From the NCBI RefSeq assembly GCF_001411475.1, contig NZ_LLWH01000178.1, positions 1-35,109 of the forward strand: a stretch of DNA of 35,109 bases, read 5' to 3'. Shown piece by piece: positions 16,013 through 24,297 of the stretch (position 1 is its first letter; every line of letters begins with the position of its first letter). A program made the position numbers and the translations under genes. This DNA is from Pseudomonas endophytica. Lineage in GTDB: Bacteria; Pseudomonadota; Gammaproteobacteria; Pseudomonadales; Pseudomonadaceae. Below the pieces are notes generated by a model. It ran no database searches. It worked only from the letters and a program-made list of their open reading frames with translations, and was not told the DNA's origin.

Positions 16013-17935
16013 TCAGGTGCGAATCGCAGGCGCTCGCTGCCAGTCCAGTTCACTGGCGGGCACCGGGCGTCCAAACCAGTAGCCTTGGCCCAGGTCGCAC
16101 TTAAAATCGAGCAGCAACTGCGCCTGCTCAACGTGTTCGATGCCTTCAGCGTGCACTTGCAAGCCCATGCTTTGGGACAAGGCTATGACGGCGCGCACAA
16201 TCGCCACGTCGTCATTGTCCTCAGGCAAACCAGCGACAAATCCTTGATCAATCTTGAGCTTTTGCACGGGCAGTTGTTTAAGGCGTAACAGCGATGAGAA
16301 GCCGGTGCCAAAATCATCAATGGCCAACCGCAACCCAAGCGCCCGTAGACGGTCCATCTGGTCTAGCGCGCCTTGAGAGTCTTCCATGACCGCGCTTTCT
16401 GTGACTTCCAACTCAAGTAAAGCTGGGTCTAAACCGGTATCGGTCAGTACGGTTGAAACCAGCGTGTAAAGCTCCGGGCGGGCAAATAAACGGCTAGAGA
16501 TATTCACTGCCACAAACGACAAATTCACCCCTGAAGCTTGCCACTGACACATCTGCCTACACGATTGCTCTAAGACCCACGCGTCAATTTCGGCAATTAA
16601 GCCAGTCCGTTCAGCGATCGGAATAAACTCCCCGGGAGGCACCAAACCCCGCGACGGGTGCTGCCAGCGCACCAAGGCTTCAACCCCAATCAAGCGACTG
16701 GTCTTCAGGTCATGCACCGGTTGATAGTAAACACGCAGCTCTTGCAGCTCCAACGCACGGCGCAAGTCGCTGGCCACCTCAATCCGGTTCAGTGCGTGAA
16801 CTGTCAGTTCTTCGGTGTACAACGCATACCCTTCGCGCCCTGAACTTTTAGCCTTAAACAACGCTGAGTCAGCATTGCGTAGCAATTGTTCAGCATTCTG
16901 CGCGTCGCCGGGGAACACACTGATGCCAACACTGGCGCTGACAAACAATTGATGCTGATTAATCTCAAACGCGGCTTTCATGGTTTCCAGCACCTTTTGC
17001 GCCAGCCCTTCAGCCTGGCTCGCCTTGGAACAGCTTTCGATTAACACGGCAAACTCGTCGCCACCCAACCGGGCCACGGTATAACCTTTGCCAAAAATAC
17101 CCTGCAAACGCTCACCGACCGCCTTAAGCAGCAGGTCACCAACGTTGTGCCCAAGGCTGTCGTTGATGATTTTAAAATGATCAAGGTCGATCATCAGCAG
17201 TGCGCAGCCTGTTTTATGACGCTGTGCATAAGCGATAGCCTGCTCGGCACGATCGGTGAACAGCAAGCGATTAGGCAGGTCCGTCAGAGGGTCTTGGTGG
17301 GCCAGCCGCACCAACTCGGTCTGCGAGTTTTTAATCGCTGAGATATCGGTAAATACCGCGACATAGTGAGTGAGGCGCCCTTTATCATCGGCAATTGCTC
17401 GCACGGTTTGCCATTGCGGGTAGATTTCACCATTCTTACGGCGATTCCAGATCTCGCCTTGCCAATTTCCAGCGTCTTGTAATGATTTGAAAACTGATTG
17501 ATAAAACTCAAGGTCATGATGGCCTGACTTAAACATGTTGGGCCGCCGACCCACCACTTCTGCGACCGTATATCCGGTGATTTCAACCAGCGCACGATTC
17601 ACATGCACAATCAGACCATTACGGTCAGTGACCAGCACGCCCTCCCGCGTGCAGTCAAAAACCGCCGCAGCTTGACGCAGACGTTCGCGATCTTGGCGTT
17701 GACGCTTCAAACTGGTGCCCCCTCCCAAAATGTTCAGCAGACGGGACCGGGCGACGAAGATCAGAGCGGCGCTGACAAACACCCACACATAGCCATTGAT
17801 GAGTTGCCAATGCGCTAACTGCGCCGGATCATCTAAAAAACTGCTCAAAAAATGATCAGTGATTTGCAGCCAGACGACCGACAACAACCCGTAGAGAAGG
17901 GCTGCACGTAAGGCATTGCGAGAAGAAGCTGACAT
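16013..17935 (-). CDS. Membrane PAS-GGDEF-EAL cyclic-di-GMP enzyme
   Basis: The 640-residue protein has two N-terminal membrane helices (about 8-28 and 46-66) around a short periplasmic loop. A PAS domain (about 88-205), a GGDEF domain (about 215-375, motif LGGDEF intact) and an EAL domain (about 385-630) follow. The EAL residues expected of an active phosphodiesterase are present: EALVRW, NISSRLF, ELEVTES, IDDFGTGFSSL, KIDQGF and AEGIE. No RxxD inhibitory site precedes GGDEF. It is probably bifunctional or mainly a c-di-GMP phosphodiesterase. A PAS-GGDEF-EAL gene also neighbours the desaturase gene in P. aeruginosa (PA0285, reported as PipA). It is divergent from the desaturase. The ribosome site before the ATG is weak. 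Confidence 0.93.
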   Translation of the reverse strand: MSASSRNALRAALLYGLLSVVWLQITDHFLSSFLDDPAQLAHWQLINGYVWVFVSAALIFVARSRLLNILGGGTSLKRQRQDRERLRQAAAVFDCTREGVLVTDRNGLIVHVNRALVEITGYTVAEVVGRRPNMFKSGHHDLEFYQSVFKSLQDAGNWQGEIWNRRKNGEIYPQWQTVRAIADDKGRLTHYVAVFTDISAIKNSQTELVRLAHQDPLTDLPNRLLFTDRAEQAIAYAQRHKTGCALLMIDLDHFKIINDSLGHNVGDLLLKAVGERLQGIFGKGYTVARLGGDEFAVLIESCSKASQAEGLAQKVLETMKAAFEINQHQLFVSASVGISVFPGDAQNAEQLLRNADSALFKAKSSGREGYALYTEELTVHALNRIEVASDLRRALELQELRVYYQPVHDLKTSRLIGVEALVRWQHPSRGLVPPGEFIPIAERTGLIAEIDAWVLEQSCRQMCQWQASGVNLSFVAVNISSRLFARPELYTLVSTVLTDTGLDPALLELEVTESAVMEDSQGALDQMDRLRALGLRLAIDDFGTGFSSLLRLKQLPVQKLKIDQGFVAGLPEDNDDVAIVRAVIALSQSMGLQVHAEGIEHVEQAQLLLDFKCDLGQGYWFGRPVPASELDWQRAPAIRT

Positions 17936-18084
17936 AAGAAAGTTATAACGCCTACAAAAAAAGGGGAATTATAGTGTAAGAAACATCCGGCCATTCTTAT
18001 CTGAAAGGGCGACTGGTTTTAAATGTCTGCATGGTGATAATGCGTGTTGCAGTTTTTTTCATCTTTACGAGGGCCAAACAGCCT

Positions 18085-19269
18085 ATGTGGTACAACGGTT
18101 TTCTTGACTTGTCAGCCTGGCAGTTGGTTGCAGTCACCCTGTTGATGACCCACGTGACCATTATCGGAGTCACGGTTTATCTACACCGCTACTCAGCTCA
18201 CCGCTCACTCGAACTTAACGGTGGCCTGAAACATTTCTTCCGCTTCTGGCTGTGGCTGACCACCGCTCAGAACACCCGCGAGTGGACAGCCATCCACCGC
18301 AAACACCACGCCAAATGTGAAACCGCTGATGACCCGCACAGCCCGGTCGTTAAAGGCTTGTCGACCGTTTTGCGTAAAGGTGCCGAGCTGTATCGCGAAG
18401 AAGCGCAAAACGCCGAAACGCTGCGTATTTATGGCAAGAACTGCCCTGAAGACTGGATTGAGCGCAATCTCTATTCGCGCTACAAAATGCTGGGCGTCGC
18501 GTTGATGCTGGTCATAGATTTGCTGCTGTTCGGCGCTATCGGTCTGACCATTTGGGCGATCCAGATGATGTGGATTCCAGTGTGGGCAGCCGGTGTTGTG
18601 AATGGCTTAGGCCATGCGGTCGGTTATCGCAATTTTGAGTGCCGTGACGCGGCGACCAATCTGGTGCCGTGGGGCATCATCATTGGCGGCGAAGAGCTGC
18701 ACAACAACCACCACACCTACCCGAACTCGGCCAAGCTGTCGGTCAAAAAGTGGGAGTTCGACCTAGGCTGGGCGTGGATCAAAGTGTTCAGCTTTTTGCG
18801 TTTGGCCAAGGTTCAGCGGGTTGCACCTATCGCTCACCGAGTTGAAGGCAAAGGCAATCTGGACATGGACACCGCGATGGCGATCCTCAACAACCGCTTC
18901 CAGATCATGGCGCAGTACCGCAAATTGGTAATCGCACCGCTGGTGCAACAAGAACTGGCCAAGGTTGATCACTCGGTTCGCCACCAGTTCCGCCGCGCCA
19001 AGCGTCTGCTCTCGCGTGAGACCAGCCTGCTTGAGGAGCGCCACCACCAGCGTATCGAAACCCTGCTGGAGCATAGTCACTCGCTCAAAGTGATCTATGA
19101 GAAGCGCTTGGCGCTGCAACAGATATGGATCAAAACCAGCACCAACGGTCACGACATGCTGGCAGCGATCAAAGAGTGGGTTCACGAGGCCGAAGCCAGC
19201 GGGATTCATTCGCTGCGTGAATTTGCCAACCAGCTAAAAACCTACTCGTTGCGCCCTGCTGCGGCATAA
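18085..19269 (+). CDS. desA: DesA-type delta-9 acyl desaturase
   Basis: The 394-residue integral-membrane di-iron desaturase carries three histidine boxes: HRYSAH (34-39), HRKHH (71-75) and HNNHH (near 210). Hydrophobic segments at about 12-32, 52-62 and 140-175 anchor it. In P. aeruginosa DesA introduces a delta-9 double bond into phospholipid acyl chains, affecting membrane fluidity. The C-terminal 110 residues form a charged helical extension. The ATG at 18085 (MWYNGFLDLSAWQL) has GAGGG upstream and fits the family. An ATG at 18031 would add 18 residues. A strong bidirectional terminator follows. Confidence 0.93.
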   Translation: MWYNGFLDLSAWQLVAVTLLMTHVTIIGVTVYLHRYSAHRSLELNGGLKHFFRFWLWLTTAQNTREWTAIHRKHHAKCETADDPHSPVVKGLSTVLRKGAELYREEAQNAETLRIYGKNCPEDWIERNLYSRYKMLGVALMLVIDLLLFGAIGLTIWAIQMMWIPVWAAGVVNGLGHAVGYRNFECRDAATNLVPWGIIIGGEELHNNHHTYPNSAKLSVKKWEFDLGWAWIKVFSFLRLAKVQRVAPIAHRVEGKGNLDMDTAMAILNNRFQIMAQYRKLVIAPLVQQELAKVDHSVRHQFRRAKRLLSRETSLLEERHHQRIETLLEHSHSLKVIYEKRLALQQIWIKTSTNGHDMLAAIKEWVHEAEASGIHSLREFANQLKTYSLRPAAA

Positions 19270-19306
19270 CGCGACCACCACCCCACCGCTGCGTGGGTGT
19301 TTAAAC

Positions 19307-19334
19307 AAAAAAAACCGCCTAGGCGGTTTTTTTT
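19307..19334. terminator. Bidirectional intrinsic terminator between desA and gabT
   Basis: A perfect 28-bp palindrome consists of eight A, the core CCGCCTAGGCGG and eight T. On both strands it gives a GC-rich stem followed by a T-run. It lies between the convergent desA and gabT genes, 38 bases after the desA stop and 32 bases before the gabT stop, so it can end both transcripts. Confidence 0.93.
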
Positions 19335-19366
19335 GTCTATCGCGTTACATCACTACAAAAGGCTTA

Positions 19367-20650
19367 TTACGCCAGTTCAGCGAAGCACTCTTCGATGATG
19401 GCCAAGCCTTTGTCCAGTTGCTCGTCTGGGGCAGTCAACGGCACCAGTACGCGCAGTACGTTGCCGTACGGGCCGCACGACAGCAAGATCAGACCTTTCT
19501 CACGTGCTTTAGCGACAACCTGAGCCACCGCAGCTGCGTTTGGCTTATGCGCGTCGCCGCCCTCGAACAGCTCAACGGCGATCATTGCGCCTAGAGCGCG
19601 TACGTCGCCGATCACTGGGTACTTGGCCTGAATAGCCTTAAGGCCAGACACCAGCCGCTCGCCCACTGCATTGCAGCGGTCCAGCAGGTGCTCTTCTTCA
19701 AACACCTCCAATACTGCCAGTGCGGCAGCACATGCAATCGGGCTACCGGCATACGTGCCGCCCAAGCCGCCTGGCGCGATGGAGTCCATCAGTTCAGCCT
19801 TGCCGCACACACCTGCCAGCGGGAAGCCGCCAGCGATGGATTTAGCGAAGGTGGTCAGGTCGGCAGTCACGCCCATCTGCTCCATGGCGAAGAAGGTGCC
19901 AGTACGGCCCGCGCCTGTTTGTACTTCGTCGGCGATCAGCAGAATGCCGTGCTTGTCACACAGTTCGCGCAGACGCGCCATGAACGCTTTAGGCGCCACG
20001 TAGAAACCACCTTCACCCTGAACAGGCTCGATGATGATCGCGGCGATATCTTTAGGCTCTGCATCGTTTTTGAAGATGCGTTCGATGCTGGCGATGGAGT
20101 CGTCAACGCTGATGCCATGCAGTTCGCATGGGTACAGAGCGCGGAAGATACCGCCCGGCATCAGGCCCATGCCCGCCGAGTAAGGGACGACTTTACCGGT
20201 CAGACCCAAGGTCATCATGGTGCGGCCGTGGTAAGCGCCGGTAAACGCGATCACGCCAGCACGACCAGTGGCAGTACGCGCGACTTTGACGGCGTTTTCA
20301 ACGGCTTCAGAACCGGTGGTGACCAGCAGGGTCTTCTTGTCGAAGTTGCCTGGCACCTTGGCGTTGATCTTTTCGCACAGCTCTACATACGGCTCATAAG
20401 CCAGTACTTGGAAGCACGTGTGGGTCAGCTTGGTCAGTTGATCTTGCACGGCGGCAATGATTTTTGGGTGCAAGTGACCGGTATTCAGTACCGCAATACC
20501 GCCCGCGAAGTCGATGAACTCACGACCTTCAACGTCAGTCACAGTGGCGTTTTTTGCCGACTCGGCAAAAATCGGATGGATCTGGCCAACGCCGCGTGGG
20601 ACGGCGGCTTCACGGCGTTTCATCAAAGATGCGTTGGTCTTGTTGCTCAT
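19367..20650 (-). CDS. gabT: 4-aminobutyrate aminotransferase
   Basis: The 427-residue class III PLP aminotransferase transfers the amino group of GABA to 2-oxoglutarate, giving succinate semialdehyde and glutamate. It shows TGSEAVENAVKVARTATGR (PLP phosphate contact, about 107-125), AYHGRT, IIEPVQGEGGFY (about 205), IADEVQTGAGRTG with the cofactor-binding Asp (about 239), and FAKSIAGGFPLAG with the catalytic lysine near 268. GAGGAACACC precedes the ATG at 20650. It lies downstream of gabD on the same strand with a 177-bp gap and acts in the same GABA pathway. Confidence 0.96.
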   Translation of the reverse strand: MSNKTNASLMKRREAAVPRGVGQIHPIFAESAKNATVTDVEGREFIDFAGGIAVLNTGHLHPKIIAAVQDQLTKLTHTCFQVLAYEPYVELCEKINAKVPGNFDKKTLLVTTGSEAVENAVKVARTATGRAGVIAFTGAYHGRTMMTLGLTGKVVPYSAGMGLMPGGIFRALYPCELHGISVDDSIASIERIFKNDAEPKDIAAIIIEPVQGEGGFYVAPKAFMARLRELCDKHGILLIADEVQTGAGRTGTFFAMEQMGVTADLTTFAKSIAGGFPLAGVCGKAELMDSIAPGGLGGTYAGSPIACAAALAVLEVFEEEHLLDRCNAVGERLVSGLKAIQAKYPVIGDVRALGAMIAVELFEGGDAHKPNAAAVAQVVAKAREKGLILLSCGPYGNVLRVLVPLTAPDEQLDKGLAIIEECFAELA

Positions 20651-20827
20651 GGTGTTCCTCATTCGCCGTTTATCTAACGGCGTGGTTCAAGGCTGACGCG
20701 CCTGGGAAGCACCGATGCCAGCATGCGATGATCGACTGGCATGGCGCACCCGGCCACAAAAATTAACAGTTTGAAACGCAGAGGGAGCATCGCTCTCGTG
20801 CCCCTTCTGCTGAACCACCCGCCGAGT

Positions 20828-22270
20828 TTAGATACTCAGGCAGAGATATTTGATTTCCAGGTAGTCTTCGATGCCGTACTTAGAGCCTTCACGGCCCAGA
20901 CCCGACGCCTTGATACCGCCAAAAGGGGCGACTTCATTGGAAATAAGGCCCGTGTTGACGCCAACCATGCCGTATTCCAGCGCTTCTGCCACACGGAACA
21001 CACGGCTCATGTCACGCGCATAGAAGTACGACGCCAGACCAAACTCAGTGTCGTTAGCCAGCTCAATCACTTCAGCTTCATCTTTGAAGCGGAACAGCGG
21101 CGCCAACGGGCCGAAGGTTTCTTCCTTCGCCACGGCTGCGTTTTTTGGCACGTTGACCAAAATAGTCGGCTCGAAGAAGCTGCCTTCTAGGCTGTTACCG
21201 CCAGCCAGCACGGTCGCGCCTTTGCTCACCGCATCAGCAATGTGCTCTTTGACTTTGGCCACAGCCTTATCGTCGATCAACGGGCCAGTGGTGGTGCCTT
21301 CTTCCAGACCATTACCGATCTTCAACTTAGCCACGGCGGCTTTCAGTTTTTCGGCAAACGCGTCGTACACGCCGTCCTGAATATACAGACGGTTAGCGCA
21401 CACGCAGGTCTGGCCGTTGTTGCGGTACTTGGAGATGATCGCGCCTTCAACGGCCTTATCTAGGTCCGCGTCGTCAAACACGATGAACGGCGCGTTGCCG
21501 CCCAGTTCTAGGGAGACTTTTTTTATGTCCTTGGCGCATTCGGCCATCAGTTGACGACCAATTTCGGTCGAACCAGTAAAAGACAACTTACGCACGATTG
21601 GGTTGCTGGTCAGCTCGCCGCCGATGTCGCCAGCGCTGCCAGTTACAACGCTCAGTACGCCTTTTGGAATACCGGCACGGTGCGCCAGCTCAACCAGAGC
21701 CAACGCCGAAAATGGCGTTTGCGAAGCCGGTTTGATCACCATCGTGCAGCCAGCGGCCAGGGCTGGGCCTGCTTTACGAGTGATCATGGCGGCCGGGAAG
21801 TTCCACGGCGTGATCGCGGCGGTCACTCCAATGGGTTGCTTGATCACGATCAAGCGCTTATCAGGCTGATGGCCTGGGATCACGTCGCCATACACACGTT
21901 TGGCTTCTTCAGCGAACCACTCAATGAACGAGGCGGCGTAAGCGATTTCGCCCTTGGCTTCAGCCAGTGGCTTACCTTGCTCCAGCGTCATCAAGCGGCC
22001 TAGGTCGTCTTGGTTTTCAATCAACAGCTCAAACCAGCGGCGCAGCTTGCCAGCACGCTCTTTGGCAGTCAGGGCACGCCAAGCGGGCAGCGCCTTGTCA
22101 GCGGCCTCAATAGCACGACGCGTTTCAACCGCGCCCATTTTTGGCACGGTACCAATCACTTCGCCCGTAGCCGGGTTGTTAACCTTAATCGTCTGACCAC
22201 CGTCCGCATCGACCCAAGCGCCATCGACATAAGCTTGTTGGCGGAACAATTGTGCGTCTTTGAGCTGCAT
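20828..22270 (-). CDS. gabD: Succinate-semialdehyde dehydrogenase (NADP+)
   Basis: The 480-residue aldehyde dehydrogenase oxidises succinate semialdehyde to succinate, feeding GABA carbon into the TCA cycle. It shows ITPWNFPAAMITRKAGPALA (about 145-164), FTGSTEIGRQL (about 230), SLELGGNAPFIVFDDADLD with the catalytic Glu (about 254), and NNGQTCVCANR with the nucleophilic Cys near 290. AAGGA lies ten bases before the ATG at 22270. An in-frame ATG seven codons upstream is less well placed. The gene is first in the gabD-gabT order, and its 346-bp upstream gap contains two short palindromes. Confidence 0.96.
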   Translation of the reverse strand: MQLKDAQLFRQQAYVDGAWVDADGGQTIKVNNPATGEVIGTVPKMGAVETRRAIEAADKALPAWRALTAKERAGKLRRWFELLIENQDDLGRLMTLEQGKPLAEAKGEIAYAASFIEWFAEEAKRVYGDVIPGHQPDKRLIVIKQPIGVTAAITPWNFPAAMITRKAGPALAAGCTMVIKPASQTPFSALALVELAHRAGIPKGVLSVVTGSAGDIGGELTSNPIVRKLSFTGSTEIGRQLMAECAKDIKKVSLELGGNAPFIVFDDADLDKAVEGAIISKYRNNGQTCVCANRLYIQDGVYDAFAEKLKAAVAKLKIGNGLEEGTTTGPLIDDKAVAKVKEHIADAVSKGATVLAGGNSLEGSFFEPTILVNVPKNAAVAKEETFGPLAPLFRFKDEAEVIELANDTEFGLASYFYARDMSRVFRVAEALEYGMVGVNTGLISNEVAPFGGIKASGLGREGSKYGIEDYLEIKYLCLSI

Positions 22271-22422
22271 GTTGGCTTTCCTTAACAGCACCGCGCGGAG
22301 CGGGGCAAATTATTGATAGAAGAAAGGCGCCATAGAAGGCTGCCGTCAGGAAGTCATTCCCTGCCATAGTGCTTAGGTGGCGCACAAAGAAGAAGTCGTG
22401 CGTTTCAGCATTCAGACAAGAG

Positions 22423-22440
22423 CGTTTGAAATCTCAAACG
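22423..22440. promoter_or_regulatory. Palindrome upstream of gabD, possible operator
   Basis: Seven-base perfect arms CGTTTGA and TCAAACG are separated by four bases. It lies about 150 bp upstream of the gabD start, a plausible site for a dimeric regulator of the gab genes. The regulator is unknown. Confidence 0.4.
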
Positions 22441-22474
22441 AATCCTAGGATCAATGGGGGTAAAGGACAATAGG

Positions 22475-22494
22475 TTGTTCGAAAAAAAGAACAA
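22475..22494. promoter_or_regulatory. Second inverted repeat in the gabD-tRNA gap
   Basis: Arms TTGTTC (22475-22480) and GAACAA (22489-22494) flank an A-rich spacer. It lies about 35 bases from the previous palindrome. It could be a regulator site or part of the tRNA upstream region. The arms are only six bases, so chance is possible. Confidence 0.3.
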
Positions 22495-22616
22495 TCGGGG
22501 TTATTTACCCGTTTCTCACCTGGCCCCCATTAATAACCCATAACGCGCAAAGAAACACCTGACGAATCAGCGGCATGGACGGGCGACACGCAGATGAGTA
22601 TCATGGCGCCCGCGTT

Positions 22617-22693
22617 GCACCAGTAGCTCAGCTGGATAGAGTACTGCCCTCCGAAGGCAGGGGTCGTGGGTTCGAATCCCGCCTGGTGCACCA
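22617..22693 (+). tRNA. tRNA-Arg (anticodon CCG)
   Basis: The 77-base gene folds as a complete tRNA. The acceptor stem is GCACCAG with CTGGTGC. The D arm contains AGCTCAGCTGGATAGAG. The anticodon stem is CTGCC with GGCAG around loop CTCCGAA, giving anticodon CCG. The T arm contains GGTTCGAATCC. A discriminator A and an encoded CCA complete it. It reads CGG arginine codons. tRNA 3' ends are common integration sites, and the accessory genes begin just after this one. Confidence 0.98.
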
Positions 22694-22701
22694 TACAAGA
22701 C

Positions 22702-22736
22702 AAGGGCTTAGGCGAAAACCTAGGCCCTTTTATTTA
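22702..22736 (+). terminator. Intrinsic terminator of tRNA-Arg
   Basis: An 11-bp stem (AAGGGCTTAGG with CCTAGGCCCTT, one G-T pair) and a six-base loop are followed by TTTTATTTAT. It starts nine bases after the tRNA. Confidence 0.85.
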
Positions 22737-22741
22737 TCGCT

Positions 22742-22768
22742 GTGCCAATTCTGTGCCTAAACCGTGCC
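22742..22768. repeat. Three GTGCC direct repeats, 11 bp apart
   Basis: GTGCC occurs at 22742-22746, 22753-22757 and 22764-22768, an exact 11-bp period close to one helical turn. The repeats lie 50-75 bases after tRNA-Arg at the edge of the accessory region. They could be arm-type or accessory sites of an integrase, or remnants of integrase coding sequence. No integrase gene is visible in the rest of the 287-bp gap to 22981, where I see only short open frames. Confidence 0.45.
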
Positions 22769-22980
22769 TCTCTATCCCACGCGGCTTAAGCGCTAAGTAT
22801 GCCTTTGACTACTAGCTAAGTGGGCTGGAGGAGCTGAGAGGACGTATCCATCCCTGCAATTGGCTCAGCCCAACGCGCCTTCCAAATACACCCAGCCATC
22901 ATTAGCGGCTTGAGGTGCTAGGTCTAAGATCTGGCGATGCGAGACTCAACCATTGCCCAAAACAGTTTTGGCAAGGCCTG

Positions 22981-24084
22981 TCAGAAACGCAGGCTGCTCA
23001 ACTTGGCGATAAACATATCCACTATCCTCCCTGGATCGAGGTCAGATTTTTGCTCTCCACTGACGTTCCAGTCATCGTCATCATGTGAACGCCATCCCCG
23101 CCAGTGCAGGTCCGCTAGGGCCAGCTCGAGTGAGCAGTTAGGCGCGGAGACCGAAAGCATAAGACCCAGAAGGATCTTTTCGCGCAGGGCACCTCTTGGA
23201 ACGTGATCAGCGGACTTCGCTAAGGCTTGAAACAGCTTCTGGAGGTAGTGAATCAAGTGTTGCACCGCCGAGTCGTCCAACGGCGCTGCGGCTCCAAGCT
23301 CAAAAATTTCCACGAAAAGGGAGGCTTTCTCATCGCGCACTTCTTCTGGCGCATGATGACGGAGGGCGTCCGTCAGATCCAAGATATCGGTCGGCATCTC
23401 ATTTACCACAAAACTCCCGATGGAGTAGCTCGGCTCTTCTACCGGGTTGCCGTAAAAAACTCCGGTCGAAATAGCAGCATCTTTGGTTTTATCGGCTGGA
23501 AACGCCGCATTCACCCCAAGCCCTACTTGTGCCGCATTAGCGAGCGTAGCTCTGACTAGCTTGATCAGTTCGATCCGATAGTCTCTGTTGGTCGCGCCTT
23601 GGTAATCGAATATATGCCCAGGTCCAACGTTCTCAACCTTGCCAAGCAAACGACGCAGGCCCCGCCAACCAGCTGAGTAAAAGTTTCGCCAGCCCCATGA
23701 CTGCTCGGTTTCTATCGCAGGTAGCGGGGTAGGAGCAGCTCCAGGAGCGGCAGGTCGCTCCTCCAAGCTTTGATCCAATCTGGATTGCAACTCCTTGAGG
23801 AACCGTTGCTGGCGGCGAAGTTCGCTGGCCAAGCCCAGCCCTAGGGAACCAAGCCGCGTTTGTCCCGCAACCTCGTTATGATTGATGGCAACCAGCGGGC
23901 GAAGTCCTGGGCCGAACACTTGTTCACACCAGGCAGCGTAGGTAAGGTTTTCGCCAGTAGTGCGGGGCAGTCTCTTTGCCAGCTTCTTGAGGAGGGTAGT
24001 CTCCAGGTAAGAGCAATCGACCAAAACGTCGAATCTCTTCAAAATCCTGAACTGAACCCACTGCTCTAACTCTTGACGATCCAT
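22981..24084 (-). CDS. Unrecognised 367-residue protein, last gene of the defence-like operon
   Basis: I do not recognise a family. The soluble protein has no signal peptide or membrane segment. Residues 1-85 are helical and basic. A coiled coil (about 85-110) precedes a Pro/Ala linker (about 112-130). A Trp/Arg/Gly-rich stretch (WGWRNFYSAGWRGLRRLLG, about 132-150) leads into a mixed domain to the end, with an acidic patch HDDDDW near 335. I chose the ATG at 24084 because GGAG lies seven bases upstream. A TTG at 24102 would add six residues. It follows the zinc-ribbon gene on the same strand after a 213-bp gap, so it is less tightly linked than the other genes and may have its own promoter. 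It could be a target-recognition, accessory or effector component. No catalytic motif is evident. Confidence 0.75.
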   Translation of the reverse strand: MDRQELEQWVQFRILKRFDVLVDCSYLETTLLKKLAKRLPRTTGENLTYAAWCEQVFGPGLRPLVAINHNEVAGQTRLGSLGLGLASELRRQQRFLKELQSRLDQSLEERPAAPGAAPTPLPAIETEQSWGWRNFYSAGWRGLRRLLGKVENVGPGHIFDYQGATNRDYRIELIKLVRATLANAAQVGLGVNAAFPADKTKDAAISTGVFYGNPVEEPSYSIGSFVVNEMPTDILDLTDALRHHAPEEVRDEKASLFVEIFELGAAAPLDDSAVQHLIHYLQKLFQALAKSADHVPRGALREKILLGLMLSVSAPNCSLELALADLHWRGWRSHDDDDWNVSGEQKSDLDPGRIVDMFIAKLSSLRF

Positions 24085-24297
24085 CCAGTTACTCCACTTC
24101 AAGTAGGATCAATGTTCTGGCTCATGTTACTCAACCACCGGCCAACTTAGCATCGCCGAAACTGTACGGGGCACAACATGTCTTAGCGCTCCGGGGTTGG
24201 GGAGCTGACTCGGCTGGACGCTTACCGAAAGACACGTGCACGAGGCGAGGTGGAGGCGGTTGGTATATATCCCATCCCAACCACCGCATGACCCTGC
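24085..24297. other. Gap between the zinc-ribbon gene and the last operon gene
   Basis: This 213-bp gap is the only sizeable one in the operon. On the minus strand, just after the stop at 24298, GGTTGG and CCAACC can pair across a loop containing GGGATATATA. It could be a weak hairpin at the end of the main operon or contain a promoter-like TATATA. There is no T-run, and neither role is certain. Confidence 0.35.

Larger units (their letters stand above)
22271..22616. other. Regulatory gap between gabD and tRNA-Arg
   Basis: This 346-bp stretch carries no gene that I can support. It should contain the minus-strand gabD promoter and the plus-strand tRNA promoter. Two short inverted repeats are listed separately. 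I found no convincing sigma-54 site upstream of gabD. Confidence 0.5.

Noticed and set aside
19688..20677. A 329-codon plus-strand frame opposite gabT
   Set aside because: It lies entirely antisense to gabT, which has all its catalytic motifs, and its translation has no family character.
22694..22980. Possible integrase gene beside tRNA-Arg
   Set aside because: Only short open frames occur on either strand, and none carries the Arg-His-Arg-Tyr residues of a tyrosine recombinase.
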